Positions 1 to 4,807 of a stretch of 5,680 bases of DNA are shown piece by piece (position 1 is the stretch's first letter; every line of letters starts with the position of its first letter). The translations under genes were made by a program, and so were the position numbers. The notes under the pieces were generated by a model. That model searched no databases, was not told the origin of the DNA, and was given only the letters and a program-made list of their open reading frames with translations. The DNA lies in contig JAURNO010000296.1 in the NCBI GenBank assembly GCA_030830145.1, positions 1 to 5,680 on the forward strand. The letters run 5' to 3'. This stretch comes from Verrucomicrobiota bacterium. GTDB lineage: Bacteria > Verrucomicrobiota > Verrucomicrobiia > Opitutales > Seribacteraceae.

Positions 1-1
1 T

Positions 2-775
2 TTCGTGAATGACGCATTCGGGACCGCTCATCGGGCTCATGCTTCGACTTTTGGCGTGGCTGAGCTTTTGCCTGAGAGAGTTTCGGGTTACCTGATCGAG
101 CGGGAACTCGAATTTCTCGGAGAGAAAACAGAAGCTCCTGAAAGGCCTTTTGCAGTTATTCTGGGCGGTGCAAAGGTAAGCGACAAAATAACGGTGATCG
201 ACAGGCTTCTCGACAAAGCGGACACCATCATTATCGGTGGTGCCATGGCATACACTTTTGCTTTGGCGAACGGTAAAAAGGTGGGAGACAGCCTCAGTGA
301 ACCGGATAAGGTTCCGATGGCTAAGGCGGCTCTCGAAAAAGCAAAAGAAAAGGGCGTTAATTTTCTTTTGCCGATCGATACTTTGGTGACGAATGGTTTG
401 GATTTCGACGCCAAGACTCTTGGAGAAACAAAAATATCTGAAGGTGATATCGAGGACGGTTGGGAAGGTGTTGATATCGGACCCCGTACCATTGAGCTTT
501 ACGCCGAAGAACTATCCAAGGCAGGAACCGTACTTTGGAATGGTCCCATGGGGGTATTCGAGATCGAAGACTCAAGCAAGGGTACTTTTGCCATTGCGAA
601 GGCCGTTGCCGAAGGCGGTGGGCTTTCCATTATTGGCGGCGGAGACTCGGTGAAGGCAATCAATCAAAGTGGTTATGGCAATCAAGTAACTTTCATGAGT
701 ACCGGTGGCGGAGCCTCACTTGAATTTCTCGAGGGCAAGGAATTGCCCGGAGTTTCCATTCTCGATCAATCTTAA
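2..775 (+). CDS. pgk: Phosphoglycerate kinase, C-terminal part (5' end cut by window)
   Basis: Phosphoglycerate kinase transfers phosphate between 1,3-bisphosphoglycerate and ADP in cytosolic glycolysis and gluconeogenesis. The reading frame is already open at the left edge. It enters at the VNDAFGTAHRAH segment, a conserved part of the N-terminal 3-phosphoglycerate-binding domain, so the GTG at 5 is an internal valine codon and not a start. The whole nucleotide-binding C-terminal domain follows: LGGAKVSDKI, IIGGAMAYTFALANG, WNGPMGVFE, the GGGDSVKAI loop and the terminal STGGGASLEFLEGKELPGV block. About 257 residues are visible of a family length near 400, so roughly 140-150 N-terminal residues lie outside the window. 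The gene ends with TAA at 773-775, 21 nt before tpiA on the same strand, implying co-transcription. No frameshift or missing motif is visible. Identification is secure. Confidence 0.97.
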   Translation, partial: FVNDAFGTAHRAHASTFGVAELLPERVSGYLIERELEFLGEKTEAPERPFAVILGGAKVSDKITVIDRLLDKADTIIIGGAMAYTFALANGKKVGDSLSEPDKVPMAKAALEKAKEKGVNFLLPIDTLVTNGLDFDAKTLGETKISEGDIEDGWEGVDIGPRTIELYAEELSKAGTVLWNGPMGVFEIEDSSKGTFAIAKAVAEGGGLSIIGGGDSVKAINQSGYGNQVTFMSTGGGASLEFLEGKELPGVSILDQS

Positions 776-796
776 CACAGCTGAATTTTTTTAAAA

Positions 797-1561
797 ATGT
801 CTCGAAAATATCTGATAGCCGGAAACTGGAAAATGAATAAGACGGCCACTGAAGCCGTCGACCTGATCAAAGAAATCAACTCGTCGGTTGGCTCGCAAAC
901 AACTGTGCAGGTTTGTGTTTGTCCTCCCTTCACTTCATTGGCCAAAGCTTCCGAGTTGGTAGACCAAACTGAAGTGATTCTGGGAGCCCAAAATATGAGT
1001 GCTCATCCCTCGGGGGCTTTTACCGGGGAAATCTCAGCGGAAATGCTCCGTGATCTTTACGTCGGATTCGTTATTCTAGGACACAGCGAAAGAAGGCAGT
1101 TTTACGGCGAGACCAATGAATCGGTAAACAAGAAGGTCCTTGCTGCAGTCGATAACAATCTTAAGCCGATCTACTGTATCGGCGAAACACTCGAGGAGCG
1201 AGAAGCAGGTCAAACCCTTGACATAGTCCGTTCTCAGGTTCGGGAGGGATTGGAAAATTTTCCCGCCAGCGCAATCGACAACCTTGTTTTGGCTTATGAA
1301 CCAGTCTGGGCCATTGGCACCGGCAAAACCGCTACGGATGAGATGGCCCAGGAGGTCCATGCCGATATCAGGAAAGTCCTCGTGGAAATGTTCGGCGACT
1401 CGGCAGCAGCGTCCGTCCGAATTCTCTATGGAGGTTCGATGAAACCCGAGAATGCCGCGGGGTTACTTTCTCAACCGGATGTGGATGGAGGGTTGATTGG
1501 TGGTGCATCCCTGACCTCTCGCGCTTTTTCTGGAATAGTCGAGGCGGCTCTCTCTGCCTGA
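797..1561 (+). CDS. tpiA: Triose-phosphate isomerase
   Basis: This enzyme interconverts dihydroxyacetone phosphate and glyceraldehyde 3-phosphate as a cytosolic TIM-barrel dimer. The 254-residue product has the usual family length and every catalytic landmark: GNWKMNK with Asn10 and Lys12, GHSERR with the electrophilic His96, AYEPVWAIGTG with the general base Glu168 followed by flexible loop 6 (about 169-179), and the phosphate-binding YGGS at 211-214 with a later GG pair. The ATG at 797 was chosen because it sits just before the first beta strand, as in other family members. The upstream bases are A/T-rich with no clear Shine-Dalgarno, so translation may rely on an unstructured leader or on readthrough from pgk 21 nt upstream. 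In many bacteria secG follows tpiA; here the next gene is on the opposite strand instead. The TGA stop forms the first bases of a small hairpin. Confidence 0.98.
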   Translation: MSRKYLIAGNWKMNKTATEAVDLIKEINSSVGSQTTVQVCVCPPFTSLAKASELVDQTEVILGAQNMSAHPSGAFTGEISAEMLRDLYVGFVILGHSERRQFYGETNESVNKKVLAAVDNNLKPIYCIGETLEEREAGQTLDIVRSQVREGLENFPASAIDNLVLAYEPVWAIGTGKTATDEMAQEVHADIRKVLVEMFGDSAAASVRILYGGSMKPENAAGLLSQPDVDGGLIGGASLTSRAFSGIVEAALSA

Positions 1562-1575
1562 CGCATTTGGCGTCA
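1559..1575 (+). other. Short perfect hairpin overlapping the tpiA stop codon
   Basis: TGACGC (1559-1564) and GCGTCA (1570-1575) are perfect inverted repeats around a 5-nt loop, ATTTG. The left arm begins with the tpiA TGA stop. No T-tract follows, so a classical intrinsic terminator is unlikely. A 6-bp stem can arise by chance, so any role in transcript-end formation or stability is inference. Confidence 0.25.
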
Positions 1576-1588
1576 ATTGTTCAGTATA

Positions 1589-1613
1589 AGCATTACCTTT
1601 GCAGGTAGATGCT
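1589..1613. terminator. Hairpin between convergent genes, candidate bidirectional terminator or 3'-end stem
   Basis: AGCATTACC (1589-1597) pairs with GGTAGATGCT (1604-1613), giving nine base pairs with one bulged G (1608) and a 6-nt loop, TTTGCA. It lies in the 64-nt gap where the tpiA and peroxiredoxin genes converge, where a shared transcription end is expected. Neither flank has a strong T-tract, so it may be a Rho-dependent end or a stem protecting the 3' end rather than a textbook intrinsic terminator. The structure is seen; the function is inferred from location. Confidence 0.4.
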
Positions 1614-1625
1614 CTCCTCATTGAT

Positions 1626-2093
1626 TCAAAGCTCAGAGAGGATTTGAGCAGGGTTTTCCTTCGCCTTTACCTTGTGGTAGGCTTTTTCAATCTTCCCCGC
1701 ATCGTCCACGAGAAATGACATCCGGTGGATACCGTCGAACTCACGCCCCATGAACTTTTTGAGCCCCCAAACCCCGAAGGCTTTGGCTAGTGAGTGATCC
1801 TCGTCCATAAGCAAAGGGAAGGGTAGGTCGAACTTTTTCCTGAACTTTTCGTGAGATTTTGCCGTGTCTCCCGACACTCCGAAGATCTTGGTTTTCTTAT
1901 CCTTGAAGCCATCCCATAGGTCGCGGAATCCACAGGCTTGGGCGGTGCAACCGGGTGTGTTGTCGCGGGGATAGAAGTAGAGCAGAAACCTACAGCCCTT
2001 CAAGTTGGCACTTGAGACTTTCGTGCCCTGGTCGTCGGTGGTTGCGAAGTTGGGAACCTGATCTCCTTCTTCAAGCGGTTCGGGTTTCTTCAT
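1626..2093 (-). CDS. bcp: Peroxiredoxin, PrxQ/Bcp subfamily, cytosolic
   Basis: A thiol peroxidase of the AhpC/TSA superfamily that reduces hydrogen peroxide and organic hydroperoxides, normally recycled by thioredoxin. The 155-residue product matches the Bcp length. It carries the peroxiredoxin signature PxxxTxxC as P42-R-D-N-T46-P-G-C49, with peroxidatic Cys49 and a second cysteine five residues on (Cys54), the arrangement of E. coli Bcp with its intramolecular disulfide. The conserved active-site arginine is probably Arg124 in the HRMSFLVD strand. A third cysteine, Cys34, lies before the active site. There is no signal peptide, so it should be cytosolic. The ATG at 2093 overlaps the yhbY stop as ATGA, and AAGGTG (2104 to 2099 on the minus strand), inside the yhbY end, is a good ribosome-binding site. 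It is the last gene of the minus-strand cluster. A paralogue with a signal peptide lies two genes upstream. Confidence 0.95.
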   Translation of the reverse strand: MKKPEPLEEGDQVPNFATTDDQGTKVSSANLKGCRFLLYFYPRDNTPGCTAQACGFRDLWDGFKDKKTKIFGVSGDTAKSHEKFRKKFDLPFPLLMDEDHSLAKAFGVWGLKKFMGREFDGIHRMSFLVDDAGKIEKAYHKVKAKENPAQILSEL

Positions 2094-2362
2094 GACCCCA
2101 CCTTCGAGAAACTGGCGGTTTTCCCAACCATCGATAGGAGGCTGACGGATAGTTTGTCCTCAAGCTGAAGGATTTGTTCGAGCCTAACCGATTTATCAGG
2201 GGAAAGCTTGAGCTTGAAAAGTGGTTCGTCCTCAAGAATACGCCTGATTTCAGAAAGGAGGTTGTCGGTGATGCCTTTTTTGCCGACCTTGAGATCAACA
2301 GGACGTGTCTTCGCCTCGGACTTGAGCTTGCCTCGTTCTTTTCCTGAAAGTGTTGCCGTCAT
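2090..2362 (-). CDS. yhbY: YhbY-type CRM-domain RNA-binding protein
   Basis: A single CRS1-YhbY (CRM) domain protein of 90 residues; E. coli YhbY has 97 and associates with the 50S ribosomal precursor, so a ribosome-assembly role is the family expectation. Visible hallmarks are the N-terminal helix LSGKERGKLKSEA (about 5-17), the strand DLKVGKKGIT with the CRM loop V-G27-K-K-G30, a helix starting at NLLSEIRRIL, then FKLKLSP and an acidic/hydrophobic helix with SLLSMVGKTASF at the end. The frame is open to an ATG at 2401, but the ATG at 2362 is preferred: it starts right at the domain, lies 1 nt after the upstream peroxiredoxin stop, and has AGGA (2376-2373) about 10 nt upstream. The longer form would add 13 residues and overlap the upstream gene. 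The stop overlaps the downstream bcp start by 4 nt, so translation of the two is probably coupled. Confidence 0.9.
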   Translation of the reverse strand: MTATLSGKERGKLKSEAKTRPVDLKVGKKGITDNLLSEIRRILEDEPLFKLKLSPDKSVRLEQILQLEDKLSVSLLSMVGKTASFSKVGS

Positions 2363-2363
2363 C

Positions 2364-2933
2364 CTATGGGTTTCCTGTTTTCTTGAGGAAATCGAGTACA
2401 TTCGAGCTGTCTTGAGCAGCTTGTACCTTGTCGTTTTTGTAGAGAAGTTTTCCTTCTTTGGAAACGAGGAAGGTCCATCTTTTTATCGTGACGCCTCGGT
2501 TTAAGGTGAACTTTTCTCCTCGGACGAAACGGTCAATGCTTCCTCCTTTGCCGGCAGGAACGCCGAAGGATTTGGCAACTTTGCCCTGAGGGTCGGCCAA
2601 GAGAGTGAAAGTGAGATTTTCCGCTTCTTTGAAGAGGGCGAGGTTCTCCGGTTGATCTCCACTGATACCGACGACTTCTACGTTGTTGCTCTTCCATTTT
2701 GCCTGGTCATCGCGAAACGCACAGGCTTGTTTGGTGCATCCGCCAGTCATTGCGGCGGGGTAAAAATACACCAAAAGTAGCTTTTGGCCGTGAAAACTTT
2801 TCGAACTCCAAGTTTTTCCTTTTTCGTCGAGGGCTTTGAATTCGGGCACTTTCTCTCCGACTTCCAGGGCGGCAAGGTTGGTCCAACTTAGAGAAGCGGC
2901 GAGTGCGAGCATGGGGGAAATGAGCTTTTTCAT
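2364..2933 (-). CDS. Exported peroxiredoxin, PrxQ/Bcp-like, with N-terminal signal peptide
   Basis: A 189-residue AhpC/TSA-family peroxiredoxin. The first ~22 residues form a Sec-type signal peptide: MKK, then a hydrophobic stretch to NLAA, with likely cleavage near Ala22. There is no lipobox cysteine, so a soluble periplasmic protein is most likely. The active site reads P59-A-A-M-T63-G-G-C66, keeping the PxxxTxxC signature with peroxidatic Cys66 and a PrxQ-type second cysteine at Cys71. The matching arginine is probably Arg152 in KRWTFLV. It differs from the cytosolic paralogue in using AAMTGG where Bcp has RDNTPG, and in extra residues after the FGVPAGKGG segment (about 124-148). No close Shine-Dalgarno precedes the ATG at 2933. 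The stop lies 1 nt before the yhbY start. How it is re-reduced outside the cytosol is not shown; no periplasmic thioredoxin is encoded here. Confidence 0.9.
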   Translation of the reverse strand: MKKLISPMLALAASLSWTNLAALEVGEKVPEFKALDEKGKTWSSKSFHGQKLLLVYFYPAAMTGGCTKQACAFRDDQAKWKSNNVEVVGISGDQPENLALFKEAENLTFTLLADPQGKVAKSFGVPAGKGGSIDRFVRGEKFTLNRGVTIKRWTFLVSKEGKLLYKNDKVQAAQDSSNVLDFLKKTGNP

Positions 2934-2984
2934 GAGTGGTCAATCTGATGAGTGTTTCCTCTTAGAACAAGGCTTATTTTGCTA

Positions 2985-3686
2985 TCACCAGGATATTTCC
3001 TTACCGTCTTCACCCAGGAAGATTCCAGAATCACCCGGTTGCAGTTTGCGAAGAGCCTGAAGCATCGAGCGGACGGATTCGTCGACTTCGTACTTGGCCT
3101 CGCTTCCTCCCATTTCCGTTCTTACCCATCCCGGACTCATCGATAGTACCCGAATGCCAAGAGCCGACAAGTCGATGGCGGACTGTTTGGTCAGCATATT
3201 GAGAGCGGCCTTGGAGCATTGGTAGGCAATGGCTCCGCCTAATTGAGTGTTTCCTCGAAGGCTGATGGAGCCTAATCTCGACGAAAGGTTGACCACGAGT
3301 GGTTGTTCGGATTTTCTTAGACATGGCACGGACGCTCTCATGACCAAAAGCGCTCCGATGAGATTGGTCCGGTATACTTTTTCCAACGAGTCGGAAGTTA
3401 CGGCATTTAAGTCGCTCCAATCGATGATTCCGGCATTGTTGAAAAGCAGATCGATCTTTTGGTTCTTTTCCGAAAGTTTTGTAAAGCAATGGTTGACGGA
3501 GTCCTCGTCGTCAACCACCAGTTCTATGATATGAACGTGCTCGAAATCCTTTTGCAATATTCGGAGTTCATCCGCTCCTTTCAAATTTCTGCAACCCGCA
3601 AGAATCTTGTTTCCTTCTTTTGCCAATTGCTTCGTCAATTCTAGTCCAATTCCGCGGTTTGCTCCCGTGATGAAGATCGTGTTCAT
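2985..3686 (-). CDS. Short-chain dehydrogenase/reductase (classical SDR)
   Basis: A 233-residue NAD(P)-dependent oxidoreductase of the classical SDR family, with a Rossmann fold throughout. Seen in order: the cofactor-binding TGANRGIG (7-14), NNAG (83-86), structural Asn108, catalytic Ser136 in NLSS, and Tyr155 and Lys159 in YQCSK, followed by SPGWVRTEMGG, the usual segment after the active site. The catalytic tetrad is therefore complete. Arg33 after the second strand (GCR) hints at an NADP preference, but this is inference. The substrate cannot be told; the general look is that of short, C-factor-like SDRs. The ATG at 3686 is preferred over a TTG one codon earlier. No Shine-Dalgarno is visible. 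It is the first gene of the minus-strand cluster, 51 nt before the exported peroxiredoxin, with no clear terminator between them, so a shared transcript is likely. Confidence 0.93.
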   Translation of the reverse strand: MNTIFITGANRGIGLELTKQLAKEGNKILAGCRNLKGADELRILQKDFEHVHIIELVVDDEDSVNHCFTKLSEKNQKIDLLFNNAGIIDWSDLNAVTSDSLEKVYRTNLIGALLVMRASVPCLRKSEQPLVVNLSSRLGSISLRGNTQLGGAIAYQCSKAALNMLTKQSAIDLSALGIRVLSMSPGWVRTEMGGSEAKYEVDESVRSMLQALRKLQPGDSGIFLGEDGKEISW

Positions 3687-3808
3687 CAAAACAATAAAAT
3701 CAAAAGTCGACGGTCTTACAAGGGGAAGAGCGCCTTTTTCTCCATGAATCGCTTTTGACTCGCTTCGAATTTTCGGATTGATAGCCTTTTAACTTCGAGC
3801 GTAACTTT
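3687..3808. promoter_or_regulatory. Divergent intergenic region, presumed to hold promoters for both flanking operons
   Basis: This is the only divergent gap in the window, so promoters for the SDR-led cluster (leftward) and the aldo/keto reductase-panB pair (rightward) should lie here or inside the flanking 5' ends. An imperfect inverted repeat is visible: CGCTTCGAA (3761-3769) and TTCGAGCG (3794-3801), 8 bp with one bulged T. The right arm ends 7 nt before the aldo/keto reductase ATG, where a bound regulator or RNA stem could affect expression. The hexamer TCGCTT occurs twice, 11 bp apart (3749 and 3760). A TTGACT at 3755-3760 resembles a -35 box, but no good -10 follows at normal spacing. 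All regulatory meaning is inferred. Confidence 0.45.
3694..3721 (-). promoter_or_regulatory. Weak sigma-70-like promoter candidate for the SDR-led cluster
   Basis: On the minus strand TTGTAA (3721-3716) and TTTTAT (3699-3694) are separated by 16 nt, each matching the consensus -35 or -10 at four of six bases. The -10 box ends only 7 nt before the ATG at 3686, so a start at the usual distance would give a nearly leaderless mRNA, consistent with the missing Shine-Dalgarno. A/T-rich DNA produces such matches easily, so this is a weak call. Confidence 0.2.
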
Positions 3809-4807
3809 ATGAAACTGAACAAACTTGGGAATTCCGACCTCCTTCTTTCGCAGATAGGTATGGGCACTTGGGCCATTGGAGGCGGAGATTGGGGCATGGG
3901 TTGGGGAGATCAGGACGAGAGGGAATCCGTCCAAGCTATTATTGAAGCTCTCGAACAGGGGATCAATTGGATCGATACGGCTCATGCCTATGGCTTTGGT
4001 GTATCCGAGGAAGCGGTGGGCAAGGCGCTCCGGGAGTGGAACGCAGACGAAATTATCGTCGCCACAAAGTGCGGGGTTCTTCCGCAGGAAAATAACAAGC
4101 CAAAGAGGTTTATTTCTTCTGCCACGATTCGCGAGGAAGTGGAGGGGTCGCTCAGGCGTCTTGGGCGGGATTGGATTGACCTTTATCAAATTCACTGGCC
4201 GGAACCTCTTGATAATTTGGCGGAATCCTGGGAAACCCTGCAGGAATTGCGCAAGGAAGGAAAGATTCGTTGGGCCGGAGTGTGCAATTGCTGGAAAGAG
4301 GAACTTAATTTGTTGGATTCAATCGAAGCGGTTACTTCCAATCAACCTATGTACAGCATGCTTGCTCGGGATATCGAGACGGAGGTTTTGCCTTGGTGCG
4401 ATGAAAAGCAAACCGGCGTTCTCGTTTACAGTCCGATGCATTCCGGTCTGCTTACCGGAAAAGTTTCTCGTCAGTGGTTGGACGATTTGCCCGATAATGA
4501 TTGGCGCAAGCACAAGAAGGACCATCCCGTGGTGAGTCCCTTGCAAAGCGAGGAGGGAATGAATGCATTTTTGGCTTTTCAGGAAAGTTTGCGCTCCATT
4601 GCTCTGGCCAACGGAAGAACAATCGGTCAGTTGGCTGTGGCTTGGGCTTTGCGCCGTGATGAAGTGACTTCGGCAATCGTGGGTGCCCGCCGACCCGGTC
4701 AGATTGTGGAGACGGTCCAGGCGGCTGAAAAGGAACTGACGGAGGAAGAGACCGCAGCGGTAGCCAAGTGTCTGACTCAATTTGAAGAAAGGATGACAAG
4801 TGTCTGA
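3809..4807 (+). CDS. Aldo/keto reductase, AKR11 (YhdN/IolS)-like
   Basis: An NADP(H)-type oxidoreductase with a TIM-barrel fold acting on aldehydes or ketones in the cytosol. The 332-residue length and the start (IGMGTWAIGG, then GINWIDTAHAYGFGVSEE) closely resemble Bacillus YhdN (AKR11). The catalytic tetrad is complete: Asp56, Tyr61, Lys87 (ATKCG) and His129 (YQIHWPEP). The C-terminal cofactor-binding part includes QLAVAWAL and the SAIVGARRPGQI segment, as in NADPH-binding family members. The ATG at 3809 places the first strand correctly; no Shine-Dalgarno precedes it. The last codons overlap the panB GTG start by 8 nt, so the two are very likely translated together. The physiological substrate is unknown. 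A role in reducing a pantoate-pathway intermediate can be imagined from the neighbour, but nothing in the protein shows it, and detoxification of reactive carbonyls is equally possible. Confidence 0.93.
   Translation: MKLNKLGNSDLLLSQIGMGTWAIGGGDWGMGWGDQDERESVQAIIEALEQGINWIDTAHAYGFGVSEEAVGKALREWNADEIIVATKCGVLPQENNKPKRFISSATIREEVEGSLRRLGRDWIDLYQIHWPEPLDNLAESWETLQELRKEGKIRWAGVCNCWKEELNLLDSIEAVTSNQPMYSMLARDIETEVLPWCDEKQTGVLVYSPMHSGLLTGKVSRQWLDDLPDNDWRKHKKDHPVVSPLQSEEGMNAFLAFQESLRSIALANGRTIGQLAVAWALRRDEVTSAIVGARRPGQIVETVQAAEKELTEEETAAVAKCLTQFEERMTSV
4788..4793 (+). promoter_or_regulatory. Ribosome-binding site that fixes the panB GTG start
   Basis: AAAGGA ends 6 nt before the GTG at 4800, good Shine-Dalgarno spacing, and lies inside the end of the aldo/keto reductase gene. 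An in-frame TGA at 4794-4796, immediately upstream in the panB frame, rules out any earlier start. Together these support initiation at GTG 4800 and so the reality of the long N-terminal extension. Confidence 0.7.

Noticed and set aside
2208..2504. A 98-codon plus-strand open frame opposite yhbY and the exported peroxiredoxin
   Set aside because: It is antisense to two recognised genes and its translation resembles no protein family.
2934..2984. A possible terminator between the SDR gene and the exported peroxiredoxin
   Set aside because: Only a very short, interrupted inverted repeat around AAGGCTTATTTTG is present; the stem is too weak to separate transcription units.
3716..4195. A 159-codon minus-strand open frame covering the divergent gap and the start of the aldo/keto reductase
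   Set aside because: It would occupy the promoter region and run antisense to a conserved coding start; no motif and no plausible start signal were seen.
3876..4535. A 219-codon plus-strand open frame within the aldo/keto reductase
   Set aside because: It is an alternate frame of a gene with a complete catalytic tetrad; the translation shows no recognisable domain.
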